A stretch of DNA of 64,000 nt from Myxococcaceae bacterium. GTDB lineage: Bacteria > Myxococcota > Myxococcia > Myxococcales > Myxococcaceae. Within the stretch, counting starts at the first letter, position 1, and every line of letters starts with the position of its first letter. Of this stretch, positions 1 through 9,415 are shown piece by piece. The translations under genes and the position numbers were made by a program. Where the stretch lies: positions 30,640 through 94,639 of the forward strand of contig JAEUJQ010000002.1 in assembly GCA_016793095.1 (NCBI GenBank), read 5' to 3'. The notes under the pieces are model-generated. The model had not been told where the DNA came from and did not search any database. It worked only from the letters and a program-made list of their open reading frames with translations.

Positions 1-2
1 GG

Positions 3-1265
3 CTGTTGAAGGAGCTGGGCGTGCTCACCGGCGTGGACGACGCGGGCGCGCCGACGTTCGCCGAGGAGGCGCTCATCCACGAGCCCGAGGAGCGCCTCTA
101 CTACCGCGGCGCCTGGTACGAGGGCCTGTACCTGAGGGCGGGCGCGTCGGCCGACGACCTCGCCCAGCTCGCGCGCTTCGAGCAGCGCATGGACGCGTTC
201 GCCGCCGCGAAGGACGCGAAGGGGCGCAAGGCGTTCGCGGTGCCCATCGAGCTCGGCAGCGACGACGCCGAGTGGACGTCACTCGACGCCATCAGCATGG
301 CCGACTGGCTCGCGCGCGAGGGCTTCACGTCGCCCCGTCTCGCCTGGCTCGTGGACTACGCCTGCCGCGACGACTACGGCGCGACGGCCCGCGACACCTC
401 GGCGTGGGCCGGCCTCTGGTACTTCTGCGCACGGCAGAGCGGCGTCGAGAAGAACGAGGGCTTCTTGAGCTGGCCCGAGGGCAACGGGCGGCTCGTCTCG
501 CACCTCGCGCGAACCGTGGAGCCGGCTCGGCTCGTGCGCTCGACGCTGGTGCACACGCTCGAGCCGGCGCCCGACTCGACGGACTGGTGGGCGCACGCCA
601 TCGACGCGAAGACGAAGGCGCCGCAGCGCATCCGCGCGAAGCAGGTGGTGCTGGCGACGCCGCGCTTCGTGGCCGCGCGCGTGGTGGCGCCGTGGCGAGC
701 GGCGCGCCCGGCGTTCCTCGACGCGTTCCAGGCGGGCCCGTGGACGGTGGCGAACCTCACCCTGCGCGAGCGCCCGAGGAGCCGCGGCTTCCCGCTCGCC
801 TGGGACAACGTCATCTACGAGAGCCGCAGCCTCGGCTACGTGGTGGCCACGCACCAGGCCCTCTCCTCGCAGGCGAAGGGCCCGACGGTGTTGACCTGGT
901 ACTACCCGCACGACGGCAGCGACATGGTGGCCGAGCGGAAGAAGCTGTTCGCGACGACGGCCGCCGACTGGCGCACGCTCATCCTCGGCGACTTGAGGCC
1001 CGCGCACGTCCGCCTCGAGGAGCAGGTCGAGTCCATCGAGGTGATGCGCTGGGGCCACGCGATGGTGCGGCCGGTGCCGGGCTTCCTCTGGGGGCCGCAG
1101 CGGCGGGCGGCACAGGCGTCGCTGGGGCGGTCGCTGCACTTCGCCCACTCGGACCTCGGCGGCCTGGCGCTCTTCGAGGAGGCGAACTGGCACGGCGTGC
1201 GGGCAGCCGAGGCGGCGCTCGCGGCGCTGGGGACTCCCGTGTCGTCGTGGCTCGACGCGGGGTGA
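3..1265 (+). CDS. FAD-dependent amine oxidase-type oxidoreductase (5' truncated by window)
   Basis: The reading frame is open to the window edge, so the N-terminus with the expected GxGxxG dinucleotide-binding motif lies outside; about 420 residues are visible. The C-terminal segment contains LHFAHSDLGGLALFEEA followed by a Gly-rich helix and an Ala-rich end, which matches the FAD-contacting C-terminal motif of flavin amine oxidases and phytoene-desaturase-like proteins. A mid-protein stretch (VVLATPRFVA) resembles the strand that closes the FAD domain. The substrate cannot be inferred. A secreted-protein gene follows 31 bp downstream on the same strand. The assignment to the flavin oxidoreductase superfamily is fairly secure; the subfamily is not. 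Confidence 0.75.
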   Translation: MLKELGVLTGVDDAGAPTFAEEALIHEPEERLYYRGAWYEGLYLRAGASADDLAQLARFEQRMDAFAAAKDAKGRKAFAVPIELGSDDAEWTSLDAISMADWLAREGFTSPRLAWLVDYACRDDYGATARDTSAWAGLWYFCARQSGVEKNEGFLSWPEGNGRLVSHLARTVEPARLVRSTLVHTLEPAPDSTDWWAHAIDAKTKAPQRIRAKQVVLATPRFVAARVVAPWRAARPAFLDAFQAGPWTVANLTLRERPRSRGFPLAWDNVIYESRSLGYVVATHQALSSQAKGPTVLTWYYPHDGSDMVAERKKLFATTAADWRTLILGDLRPAHVRLEEQVESIEVMRWGHAMVRPVPGFLWGPQRRAAQASLGRSLHFAHSDLGGLALFEEANWHGVRAAEAALAALGTPVSSWLDAG

Positions 1266-1296
1266 CAGCCGCGGCGATTCAGTCGAAGAAGGGCTC

Positions 1297-2316
1297 GTGA
1301 CGCCGACGCTGCTCCTCCTGCTGACCGCCGCGCCCTGCGTCGTGACGGGCGGCGACTTCTCGACGCGAGCGCCCCTCGAGCTGCGGCCCGATGGCGGCGC
1401 GCCCGTGAAGGTGTCGCTCCGGAACGTGCGGGCGCGCGCGGTGCTGGACGGGAGAGTGGCCCGCGTGCACGTCGAGCACCCGCTCTCGTTCGAGGCGACG
1501 ACGCGGCGGCTGCGGCTGACGGTGCGCTCCGAGGTGACGCTCTTCGACGGCGGCGTCGTGCTGCGCGAGGGCACGGGCGTGCAGTGGCGAGAGGGCCGCG
1601 GCGGCACCCTCGCCGGCGACGTCATCGTCGAGCCTGATGACGACGAGCTCGAGACCGAGGACAAGCCGCCGATGCTCACCTTCGTCGCGCGCGCGCTGCC
1701 CTGCGAGCGCTTCACGCTCGACCTGATGCAGGGCGAAGACCCGAAGGCGCCGGAGGGCGACGGCCCCGTCTTCTTCACCGAGGCGCTGCCGCTGGCGATG
1801 GCCGAGAGCCCCCGCCCCGGGGCGCCCTCGTTCACGCTGTCGTCGGCCTCACGGCTGGCGCTCTTCTTCCGGCTGCTCTCCACCCGCGGGCCGCTCGCGC
1901 ACGTCGAGTACCTGGGCTCGCACGACCGCGCGTCGCTGCGCGGCTGGGTGCCGAAGCGCGCGTTGAAGGCGCTCCCGCCCGGCACCGGCTTCGGCCACGG
2001 CTCGATGTGCTCCGGCGACCACGACGTGCCGATGGTCTTTGGTCGGGCCAGCGCGGGAGGTGTGCCGCGTCATGCAGGGCCGCTCACGCTCCCGCCCGGC
2101 ACCGTGCTGACCGTCGATTGTCCGACGAAGCGCGAGCCTGAGCGCAGGTGCCCGGCCGCGACCGTCACTGCGCCGCTCGAGGCGACGGTGCGCTGGTTCG
2201 GCGGCCCGGTGGCAGACGTGACGCTGCAGGAGGTGCTGCTCGACGAGGGCGACGGCTTCTCCGTCGACGCGAGCGCCATCGCCTGGCCTGACGCCGGCGT
2301 TTCGGGGAAGCGCTGA
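1297..2316 (+). CDS. Secreted protein of unknown function
   Basis: A 339-residue protein with a GTG start preceded by a purine-rich stretch (gaagaaggg). The N-terminus is a short hydrophobic segment (LLLLLTAAP) ending near a Cys, consistent with export. The rest is mixed beta-rich sequence with six Cys residues in the C-terminal half, which may form disulfides in the periplasm. No catalytic motif or known domain was recognised. It lies 31 bp downstream of the flavin oxidoreductase gene and may be co-transcribed with it. Alternative: an outer-surface structural protein. Third-position G/C bias along the whole length supports it being a real gene. Confidence 0.6.
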   Translation: MTPTLLLLLTAAPCVVTGGDFSTRAPLELRPDGGAPVKVSLRNVRARAVLDGRVARVHVEHPLSFEATTRRLRLTVRSEVTLFDGGVVLREGTGVQWREGRGGTLAGDVIVEPDDDELETEDKPPMLTFVARALPCERFTLDLMQGEDPKAPEGDGPVFFTEALPLAMAESPRPGAPSFTLSSASRLALFFRLLSTRGPLAHVEYLGSHDRASLRGWVPKRALKALPPGTGFGHGSMCSGDHDVPMVFGRASAGGVPRHAGPLTLPPGTVLTVDCPTKREPERRCPAATVTAPLEATVRWFGGPVADVTLQEVLLDEGDGFSVDASAIAWPDAGVSGKR

Positions 2317-2463
2317 GGCGCGTGATTGCCCGTCGAGCCTGGAGCCGTCGCTGAGTTCCGGAGCGCACCGGAGGGCCCGACGTGCAAACCGCGCGACGGC
2401 AGCGTCCCGCCCGCCGTTCCACCCGCTCGCAGCGCTCGCGATGCAAAGCACCATGCCTCGCGC

Positions 2464-2967
2464 TCACCTGACGCGGTCGCGGAGACCGGCCTGAGCGCTC
2501 GCGTCACGGTCCGTCGCCCCGCTGGCCAACCGCGCCTGCAGCTTCGCCTCGAGCACCTCATGCAATGAGCGCAGGTGCTTCGCCCAGCCGACACCATGGG
2601 CGGCGAGCTCCACCTCATCGCCGCTGTGCAGGGTGAGCACCGACTTGACGGGCTCCTCCGGCTCTTCGCGCCAGGTGACGTGGCTGATGGCCGCGAAGGG
2701 CAACACGCGGCGTCCCAGGATGGACTCGAGCTCGATGCCGTCGGCCCGGACCGTCACCCGCTGGGGGAGGAGCCACGCGACGAGCACCGCGCCCAGCAGC
2801 CACGCGGCGACGACGGGTGACGCTGCCGCCACGGCGAGCAACACCACCGACAGCACGAGCGGCACCACCACCCACGCGGCCAGCCGCCGACCCCGGAGCT
2901 GGGTGGGTGGCGTGCCGGCAGGCGAGCGCGTCCAGAACACCTGCGGCGCCTCAGCCGGCGCGGTCAT
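2464..2967 (-). CDS. Small membrane protein with bacterial PH-like domain
   Basis: 167 residues. Residues about 30-68 form two adjacent hydrophobic helices, followed by a stretch (VTVRADGIELESILGRRVLP) typical of the first strands of membrane-tethered bacterial PH domains. That domain continues through an ISHVTW-like strand to a C-terminal helix. The start codon lies 3 bp after the stop of the upstream lipoprotein gene, so the two are probably co-transcribed. The ligand or partner is unknown; such proteins usually sit in the cytoplasmic membrane with the PH domain in the cytosol. Confidence 0.6.
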   Translation of the reverse strand: MTAPAEAPQVFWTRSPAGTPPTQLRGRRLAAWVVVPLVLSVVLLAVAAASPVVAAWLLGAVLVAWLLPQRVTVRADGIELESILGRRVLPFAAISHVTWREEPEEPVKSVLTLHSGDEVELAAHGVGWAKHLRSLHEVLEAKLQARLASGATDRDASAQAGLRDRVR

Positions 2968-2970
2968 CTC

Positions 2971-5007
2971 CTACGGCTCCCGTGGTGACGCGGCGCTCTG
3001 CGGCTGCCTCGTCGCGCGCGTGACGAAGTCGTTCGCGTTGACGTCGGTGTCGTGGCCGTTCCCGGCGCTCTCGTCACCGCCGCCCGACCCCATCGACGCG
3101 CTCGTCGAGGCCGCGTTCGCCTTCCGCTCGAGGCTGGCGGCGGAGTACGGCGCCGAGCTGCCCCAGGGCCCTGCCACCGTCGGGGCGCCCTCTCCGTGCA
3201 TCGCTCCGCTGCCGTAGCCGACGGCGTCAGCCACCAGCACGTCTCCCGCAGGCGTCGAGGTGGTGGCGCCGGGCAGCACGAGGCGCACCTGCCCGTTCGC
3301 GTTCGCCAGACCCATCGCCTTCGGGTTGCCCGAGGTGTTGCGCGCGACGAAGTCGGCCGCCGGCGTTCCCGAGTAGCCGGTCGCGGTGCCCGATGCGACG
3401 AGGAAGTACCCGTGCGGGCGGATGACGACGGCGCCCGAGAGCGTGTTGATGGACGACCAGTTGGCCGCCGTCGGCCCGCGCGACTGCAGGCCCCAGCCGA
3501 CGAGCGAGACGTCCTCGGCGCCCGGGTTGTAGAGCTCGATGAACTCGTCGTCGGACCCGTTGCCACCTGCGGCCGCCACCTCGCTGATGACGAGCTCGCA
3601 GGCGTCTCCACGCGGCGTCGCGTTGCTGTTCGTCTGGTTGGGGTTCGGCAGGGTGGGGCAGTTGTCGCAGGCGTCGCCCTTGCCGTCGTTGTCGCCGTCC
3701 GTCTGCGCCGCGTTCGCCAGCGTGGGACAGTTGTCGCAGACGTTGCCGCGGCCGTCCGAGTCGCCGTCCTCCTGCAGCGCGTTCATCGCCGCCGGGCAGT
3801 TGTCGCAGGCATCACCCACCCCGTCGCCGTCGCCGTCGGCCTGCGTCGGGTTCGCCACGGTCCGGCACACGTCACACGCGTCGCCGATGCCGTCTCCGTC
3901 ACCATCGGCCTGGGTGGGGTTCGCCACCAGCGGGCAGTTGTCCACGGCGTTCAGCGCGCCGTCGTCGTCGGAGTCCGGGTCGCAGACGTCGCCCTGCCCG
4001 TCGCGGTCGCCATCGGACTGGTCGGGGTTGGGCGTCGAGGGGCAGTTGTCGCAGGCGTCGCCGCGGCCGTCACCGTCGCCGTCGGTCTGCGGCACGCCGC
4101 TCCGCATGGGACAGGAGTCGCAGACGTCCCCGACGCCGTCGCCGTCGCCGTCCTCCTGGCCCGGGTTGCTGCGCGCCGGGCAGTTGTCGCAGGGGCTCGC
4201 CACGGCGTCGGAGTCCGGGTCCTCCTGCGAGGCGACACACTCGCTGCCGGTGCCGGCAGTGGTGCAGGCCGTGACGCCGCAGCCCGCGCCCGGCGGCAGC
4301 ATGCACCTCACGCCGAGCCCCGTGACGTCGGGCTGGCCACAGGCGCCGCAGTTGTTCCGGTTGGGGCCTCCGCAGAACGAGCTGGTGCCGCTCATCGCGC
4401 ACTGGAGCGTCCCCGCGCAGCCGCCCGAGGTGCAGCTCGCGCCCAGGTTCGGAACGTCGGGGCGGTTGCAGACGTTGCAGTTGTTCTTCGGCGCTCCGAG
4501 GCAGAAGGCCAGCACGCCGCCGTCGCGAGGACAGACGGTGGTGCCCATGCAGCCGTTGCCCGCGACGCACGCCTGGTTGAGGCCGGCCACGTCAGGCGCG
4601 TCGCAGACCCCACAGTTGTTCGGCCGGCGGGCGCGGCACTGCACCGCTTCGCGGCCAGCGCACTCCCAGGTGCCGCAGGGCTCACACCCGGCGTCGGGCA
4701 GGTTCTCGAGGATGGAGCAGCCGCCGCAGGCGTTGGTGACACCCTCGTCCACCAGGCCGTCGCAGTCGTCATCTTCGCCGTTGCAGGTCTCGAGCTCGGG
4801 CACCTCCGCGCCGAGGCAGGCGCCCGGGGTGCCCCGCGACGTGCACACCGCCTGCCCCGCCCTGCACCTGCCCACGCCGAGGCCTGCGTCAGCGGGGTAG
4901 CAGACGAGCGACTCGCCGGGCTCGCAGGTGCTGCCCGGTTGGGTGCAGCCCACCCCGGCGATCAGCGCGCCGACGGCGAACCACCAGAGGCCGGACCGGG
5001 ACGGCAT
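2971..5007 (-). CDS. Lipoprotein with Cys-rich region, thrombospondin type-3-like calcium repeats and lamin-tail-like domain
   Basis: 678 residues. I chose the ATG at 5007 because it directly precedes a hydrophobic signal ending in GVGC, a lipobox-like cleavage site; longer extensions lack a signal. Residues about 25-270 are Cys-rich with a MopE-like stretch ([15 protein letters not shown]). Next come about nine DGDGDGxGDxCDNCP repeats, the calcium-binding thrombospondin type-3 pattern. The end (about 480-678) starts [21 protein letters not shown], typical of a lamin-tail/LTD domain. It is probably surface-exposed and calcium-loaded. A PH-domain gene follows 3 bp later; an NAPE-PLD-like gene diverges upstream. 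Confidence 0.8.
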   Translation of the reverse strand: MPSRSGLWWFAVGALIAGVGCTQPGSTCEPGESLVCYPADAGLGVGRCRAGQAVCTSRGTPGACLGAEVPELETCNGEDDDCDGLVDEGVTNACGGCSILENLPDAGCEPCGTWECAGREAVQCRARRPNNCGVCDAPDVAGLNQACVAGNGCMGTTVCPRDGGVLAFCLGAPKNNCNVCNRPDVPNLGASCTSGGCAGTLQCAMSGTSSFCGGPNRNNCGACGQPDVTGLGVRCMLPPGAGCGVTACTTAGTGSECVASQEDPDSDAVASPCDNCPARSNPGQEDGDGDGVGDVCDSCPMRSGVPQTDGDGDGRGDACDNCPSTPNPDQSDGDRDGQGDVCDPDSDDDGALNAVDNCPLVANPTQADGDGDGIGDACDVCRTVANPTQADGDGDGVGDACDNCPAAMNALQEDGDSDGRGNVCDNCPTLANAAQTDGDNDGKGDACDNCPTLPNPNQTNSNATPRGDACELVISEVAAAGGNGSDDEFIELYNPGAEDVSLVGWGLQSRGPTAANWSSINTLSGAVVIRPHGYFLVASGTATGYSGTPAADFVARNTSGNPKAMGLANANGQVRLVLPGATTSTPAGDVLVADAVGYGSGAMHGEGAPTVAGPWGSSAPYSAASLERKANAASTSASMGSGGGDESAGNGHDTDVNANDFVTRATRQPQSAASPREP

Positions 5008-5112
5008 GGCCCTCGTTTGCCCGAGTCGGGCGCCTCGGCGCAAGTCACGAGCAGGCGGCGACCGGTGACACGAAGCAGTTGCGAAGGGCACACTCGACGG
5101 TGAGGAACCCGT

Positions 5113-6177
5113 ATGGCCCCCCGCGTTCTCCGAACGAAGTCCCACGGCGCCCGGCTCGAGCGCATTCGCGCCTCGCGGCGGTTTCGCGACGGCGTCTTTC
5201 AGAACACGGCCCGGGTGAAGCCGGGCCTCAAGGGCAGCCCGCTCCCGCTGCTCGGCGAGTTCTTCTTTGGTGACGCCCAGCGAGAGCCCCGCCGCGCGCT
5301 CCCGCTCATCGACCCACGGCCCACCTGGCAACGGCCGGCGGACACCGGCCTGCGCGTCACCTGGCTGGGACACAGCACGGCGCTGCTCGAGCTCGACGGC
5401 GTGACGGTCCTGACGGACCCGGTCTTCGGCGAGCGCGCGTCTCCGCTGGGGTTCGCTGGTCCGCGGCGCTTCCACCAGACGCCCGTGCGCTTCGACGAGC
5501 TGCCGCCGCTCGACGTGGTGCTGATCAGCCACGACCACTACGACCACCTGTGCCTGGCGACCGCGCGCGAGCTGGCGAAGTCACCGGCGCGCATCGTCAC
5601 CTCCCTCGGCGTCGGCGCCCACCTCGAGGCGTGGGGCATCGACCCGTCGCGGATCTGCGAGCTCGACTGGGGCGACGTGGCCGAGGTGAAGGGCGTGCGC
5701 ATCACCGCGACGCCGGCGCAGCACTTCTCGGGCCGCAGGCTGCGCGACCGCAACACGACGTCGTGGGCGAGCTTCGTGCTCGAGTCGGCCCGGCACCGCG
5801 TCTTCTTCTCGGGGGACACCGGCCTCACCCCCGAGTTCCGCGACATCGGCGCGCGCTTCGGCCCCTTCGACCTCGTCATGCTCGAGGTGGGCGCCTTCCA
5901 CGAGAAGTGGGGCGACATCCACCTCGGGCCGCACAACGCGCTCGAGGCGCATGCCATGCTGGGCTCGGGCATGCTGCTGCCGATTCACTGGGGCACCTTC
6001 AACCTCGCCCTCCACTCGTGGGACGACCCCGCAGAGACGCTCGCGGCGCTGGTGCAGGAGCGCGGCGTGCAGATGATGACGCCGAGGTTGGGCGCCGCCG
6101 TCGAGCCGGTACACGTCGAGCGCGTGGACCCGTGGTGGCGGGAGGTCGCCACCTCCCGCGCGGCGAAGCAGCCGTGA
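5113..6177 (+). CDS. Metallo-beta-lactamase-fold hydrolase, NAPE-PLD-like
   Basis: 354 residues. The HxHxDH metal motif is present as SHDHYDH (His140, His142, Asp144, His145), preceded by VTWLGHST, the N-terminal signature of the RomA/UlaG/NAPE-phospholipase D-like branch. Further metal ligands are likely in [19 protein letters not shown] and the late IHWGTF motif. Members hydrolyse phosphodiester or lactone bonds; in NAPE-PLD the substrate is an N-acyl phosphatidylethanolamine. No signal peptide is seen, so it is probably cytoplasmic or membrane-peripheral. It diverges from the calcium-repeat lipoprotein gene, leaving about 105 bp for both promoters. Confidence 0.85.
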   Translation: MAPRVLRTKSHGARLERIRASRRFRDGVFQNTARVKPGLKGSPLPLLGEFFFGDAQREPRRALPLIDPRPTWQRPADTGLRVTWLGHSTALLELDGVTVLTDPVFGERASPLGFAGPRRFHQTPVRFDELPPLDVVLISHDHYDHLCLATARELAKSPARIVTSLGVGAHLEAWGIDPSRICELDWGDVAEVKGVRITATPAQHFSGRRLRDRNTTSWASFVLESARHRVFFSGDTGLTPEFRDIGARFGPFDLVMLEVGAFHEKWGDIHLGPHNALEAHAMLGSGMLLPIHWGTFNLALHSWDDPAETLAALVQERGVQMMTPRLGAAVEPVHVERVDPWWREVATSRAAKQP

Positions 6178-6331
6178 CTCGTGCGTTCGCGCCGTTCGCG
6201 ATGCAGCTTTCTCGCGTGTGGGAAGCAGCCTCACCGCGAAGCTCACCGACGAGGCGCTGATGGGCGCACGCCTGGCTGCGGCCTCACGGAGAACTTGCAC
6301 TTCTCGCCCACGTCGTGAGTCTCCCTCGAGC

Positions 6332-8011
6332 ATGCGTACGCTCGCCTTCGCCGCGCTCACCCTGACGTTCCTCGGCTGTCCCACCACCCAGGGACCCGAG
6401 GGGCCCGCCGGAGCGATGGGCGCTCAGGGCCCAGCAGGCGCCGCGGGGCCTCAGGGACCCCGGGGTGACACCGGCGCGGAGGGTCCGCAGGGCGCGATGG
6501 GCGTTCAAGGCGCTGAAGGCACGGTGGGGCCGCAGGGCCCGGCTGGACCTCAGGGGCCGCAGGGAGTTCGCGGAGACACCGGCGCGCAGGGGCCCGCAGG
6601 CCCGCAAGGCATTCAGGGCCCACCGGGGCAGGTGCTCGTCGTCGATGGCGGAGTCGTCGTCGGCCCACCAGGCGCCTCAGTCATCGTGACGCCGGTGGCG
6701 GCCGGTGGGCAGCCGTGCCCGACGGGAGGCGTACGCATCACGCAGCTCACCGACGGAGGTCTCAGCCACGTGTGTAACGGCGCGACCGGCCCGACGGGAC
6801 TCCAGGGTCCGACAGGTCCCCAGGGCCCGGTTGGTTCGGCTGGTCCCGCTGGTCCGGCGGGTCCCACCGGGCCGCAGGGGCCGGCAGGGACGACCGGTGC
6901 CACCGGGGCCGTGGGGCCGCAGGGGCCGGCGGGTCCGCAGGGGGCGACTGGCGCGACGGGGGCGCAGGGTCCGACGGGGCCGCAAGGATTGGCCGGTGCG
7001 TCCATCACGGCGACGACGCTGCCGCTGATGAGCGTGCAGTGCTTGACGGGAGGACTGCTGATTGCCTTTCCCGATGGTGGCTCGACGGCGCTCTGCAACG
7101 GCGCGACAGGACCGATGGGGCCCGTGGGAATGCAGGGGCCAGCGGGCGCGGTCGGCCCCGGGGGGCCACAGGGTCCACCGGGAGCCCAGGGCCCGGCGGG
7201 AGCGACTGGAGCCGCGGGCAACGCAGGCCCTCAGGGACCAGCCGGCCCCGCCGGACCGCAGGGCCCTCCGGGTGCGGTCCTCTACCTCGATGGCGGGGTG
7301 GTGCTCACCTCGACCCCGGCGTCGCGGCCGGTGCTCGCGGGCTACACGACGATGACCTACACGGGAGCCTTCGGCAGCCGCGTCGTCGGCAACCAGCTCT
7401 GCAACGCGGAGCATCCGGGCTCGCACCTGTGCACCGAGGGCGAGTTCCGCCTCTCGCGGCCCCACATCACCCTCTCCGCGCCCGGCGCGTTCCTCGACTA
7501 CTCGAGCAGCACCCCGACCGAACCGTCCAACTCGGTCCCCTGCAACAACTTCACCTCGACCCTCACCTACTCGGTGCCCATCGCGCTGCCCAACGGCACC
7601 ATCGTCACCAACTCCACCACGGCGCCCAATTGCGCCTCGTCGCTCCCGCTCGCCTGCTGCCGGTACCCAACCGTCACGCTGCGCGGCTACACCTCGGCGA
7701 GCTACACGGGCGCCCTCGGCAGTCGTGTCGTCGCCAACCAGCTCTGCGATGCCCAGTTCTCCGGCTCGCACCTGTGCACCGAGGGCGAGTTCCGCCTCTC
7801 GCGGCCGAACATCACCCTCTCGGCCCCCGGCGCGTTCCTCGACTACTCGAGCAGCACCCCGACCGAACCGTCCAACTCGGTCCCCTGCAACAACTTCAGC
7901 TCGACCCTCACGTACTCGGTGCCCATCGCGCTGCCCAACGGCACCATCGTCACCAACTCCACCACCGCGCCCAACTGCGCCTCGTCGCTCCCGCTCGCCT
8001 GCTGTGACTGA
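6332..8011 (+). CDS. Collagen-like (Gly-X-Y repeat) lipoprotein with tandem C-terminal domains
   Basis: 559 residues. The ATG at 6332 gives a signal with the lipobox FLGC. Most of residues 20-340 is Gly-X-Y triplet repeat rich in GPQGPAG and GATGA motifs, interrupted by three short non-collagen inserts containing GG-VV-type strands and paired Cys. The C-terminal third is two copies of a roughly 115-residue Cys-containing domain ([13 protein letters not shown] in each), offset by exactly 345 bp and nearly identical in protein and DNA. Collagen-like repeats form trimeric stalks, so a surface fibre with a globular head is likely. A hairpin lies just downstream. Confidence 0.85.
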   Translation: MRTLAFAALTLTFLGCPTTQGPEGPAGAMGAQGPAGAAGPQGPRGDTGAEGPQGAMGVQGAEGTVGPQGPAGPQGPQGVRGDTGAQGPAGPQGIQGPPGQVLVVDGGVVVGPPGASVIVTPVAAGGQPCPTGGVRITQLTDGGLSHVCNGATGPTGLQGPTGPQGPVGSAGPAGPAGPTGPQGPAGTTGATGAVGPQGPAGPQGATGATGAQGPTGPQGLAGASITATTLPLMSVQCLTGGLLIAFPDGGSTALCNGATGPMGPVGMQGPAGAVGPGGPQGPPGAQGPAGATGAAGNAGPQGPAGPAGPQGPPGAVLYLDGGVVLTSTPASRPVLAGYTTMTYTGAFGSRVVGNQLCNAEHPGSHLCTEGEFRLSRPHITLSAPGAFLDYSSSTPTEPSNSVPCNNFTSTLTYSVPIALPNGTIVTNSTTAPNCASSLPLACCRYPTVTLRGYTSASYTGALGSRVVANQLCDAQFSGSHLCTEGEFRLSRPNITLSAPGAFLDYSSSTPTEPSNSVPCNNFSSTLTYSVPIALPNGTIVTNSTTAPNCASSLPLACCD

Positions 8012-8017
8012 CTCACC

Positions 8018-8061
8018 CGCGGGAGCCAACGCCGTCTGGCTCGGCGTGTCGGACTCCCGCG
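8018..8061 (+). terminator. Nested hairpin, possible terminator of the collagen-like gene
   Basis: Outer arms cgcgggag (8018-8025) and ctcccgcg (8054-8061) enclose inner arms acgccg (8029-8034) and cggcgt (8042-8047) with a 7-base loop. The structure starts 6 bp after the stop codon. No T-run follows, so intrinsic termination is possible but unproven. Confidence 0.4.
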
Positions 8062-8120
8062 AAACCTCTCAGGTTCCTGGTCGACCGCTCAGTTTCCGCG
8101 CCTCCGCCGGTCTCCCCGGC

Positions 8121-8128
8121 AAAGGAGG
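8121..8128 (+). promoter_or_regulatory. Strong Shine-Dalgarno sequence of the SDR gene
   Basis: The sequence aaaggagg ends 6 bp before the ATG at 8135. It is a near-perfect anti-16S match and fixes the start of the SDR gene. Confidence 0.8.
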
Positions 8129-8134
8129 CAGGAC

Positions 8135-8953
8135 ATGAACGGCAAGGTCTGTGTGGTGACGGGCGCAGCGAGCGGCATCGGGCAGCAGCTGTGCATCGAG
8201 CTGGCGAAGCAGGGGGCGGTGGTGGTGGCGGCGGCGCGTGACGAGGCGCGCGCAGCCGAGGCGGTGAAGGCCATCATCGCGGCGGCGGGCCCGCAGGCGA
8301 AGGTGGAGGCGCTCGCGTGCGACGTCGCGTCGGTCTCGTCGATGAAGCGGGCGTGCGCGACGCTGACGGCGCGGCACCCGAAGCTGCACCTGCTGGTGAA
8401 CAACGCGGCCGTCTTCAACAAGGAGCGCCGCACCTCGGCGGACGGCCTGGAGCTGGGCTACGCGGTGAACGCGCTCGCGCCCTTCGTGCTGTCGACGCTG
8501 CTGCTCGACGCGCTGAAGGCCGGGGCGCCCTCGCGCATCGTGAACATGACGATGGCCCCGACACAGCCGCTCGACTTCGACGACCTGCAGCTCGAGCGGA
8601 AGTACTCGCCGCTCAAGGCCCTGCAGTCCACCAAGAGCGGCCACCAGTACCTCACCGCTGCGCTCGCGAAGCGCCTCGACGGCACCGGCGTGTCGGTGGT
8701 GACGGTGAACCCCGGCCTCACGCAGTCGAAGCTGCCCACCGAGGCGCCGCTGCCGCTGCGGCTCATCTTCCGCCTCTTCGGGAAGACGCCAGCCAACGGC
8801 GCGAAGGTGCCGCTCTCGGCGTGCCTCGACGCGAAGTGGAGCTCGGGCGTCTTCATCTCGGACAAGGGCGCGGCGACGCCGATGCCGCCGTTCATCGAAG
8901 ACGTCGCCGCCCGCCGCTACATGGAGACGAACGCGAAGCTCGCGGGCCTGTGA
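8135..8953 (+). CDS. Short-chain dehydrogenase/reductase-family protein lacking the catalytic Tyr
   Basis: 272 residues. The cofactor motif TGAASGIG (residues 9-16), CDV and LVNNAA (88-92) place it in the classical SDR family, close to retinol dehydrogenase/WW-domain oxidoreductase-like members. The active site is abnormal: where family members carry YxxxK, this protein has LQSTK, keeping Lys167 but with Leu at 163. The usual Ser position in RIVNVSS reads RIVNMTM. It probably still binds NAD(P) but may not catalyse the usual hydride transfer. The gene has a very strong ribosome binding site. A small membrane protein gene follows 44 bp later. Confidence 0.85.
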   Translation: MNGKVCVVTGAASGIGQQLCIELAKQGAVVVAAARDEARAAEAVKAIIAAAGPQAKVEALACDVASVSSMKRACATLTARHPKLHLLVNNAAVFNKERRTSADGLELGYAVNALAPFVLSTLLLDALKAGAPSRIVNMTMAPTQPLDFDDLQLERKYSPLKALQSTKSGHQYLTAALAKRLDGTGVSVVTVNPGLTQSKLPTEAPLPLRLIFRLFGKTPANGAKVPLSACLDAKWSSGVFISDKGAATPMPPFIEDVAARRYMETNAKLAGL

Positions 8954-8997
8954 CTGCTTCCGCTCGACTCTCGCGCGCGCAGCGGTAGAGGGAGGGC

Positions 8998-9381
8998 GTG
9001 CCAGACCGCAGCGTCCCGGTGAGGTTGAGCCTCGGCTCCGAGCCGCCCACGCAGGCGACCGCCGTCATCGCCGACTGGACGGTGCTCGAGCGCCTGCGCC
9101 GCGCCGCCATCGGCCTCGCGCTGTGCTGGAGCCTCGCGGGGGTCAGCCTCATCATCCCCGGGCTCCACTTCGTGCTGCCGCCGCTGTTGCTCCTCGCGGG
9201 CCCCGCCGTCTTCGTGTGGCGCTTCGTCACCCGCGCGTCCTTCAAGGAGGTGAAGGGCGTGTGTCCGCGCTGCAAGGTGGAGCGCACGCTCGGCATGAGC
9301 GGGAAGGAGACCGACGAGACGAACGTCTTCTGCGACGGCTGCGGGAACCAGCTCACCCTGCGCGTGCTGGCCGTTAAGTAG
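8998..9381 (+). CDS. Small membrane protein with C-terminal zinc ribbon
   Basis: 127 residues with a GTG start and a gagggagg ribosome binding site. Two hydrophobic segments occupy residues about 38-78. The C-terminus carries CPRC and CDGC 25 residues apart, a typical four-Cys zinc ribbon. The layout suggests a membrane-anchored zinc-ribbon protein with the ribbon in the cytosol. No partner can be named. It lies 34 bp before the histidine kinase gene on the same strand and may be in its transcription unit. Confidence 0.6.
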   Translation: MPDRSVPVRLSLGSEPPTQATAVIADWTVLERLRRAAIGLALCWSLAGVSLIIPGLHFVLPPLLLLAGPAVFVWRFVTRASFKEVKGVCPRCKVERTLGMSGKETDETNVFCDGCGNQLTLRVLAVK

Positions 9382-9415
9382 ACAGGCCATCAGAGTTGAG
9401 CAGGCTCACCACCGG

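Noticed and set aside
3052..5103. A 683-codon open frame on the plus strand opposite the calcium-repeat lipoprotein
   Set aside because: It is a shadow frame created by high GC; the composition is Arg/Val/Ala-rich nonsense and the minus strand carries recognisable domains and a signal peptide.
6400..7280. A phage tail-fibre region because of the collagen repeats
   Set aside because: The protein has a lipoprotein signal and no phage structural genes are nearby.
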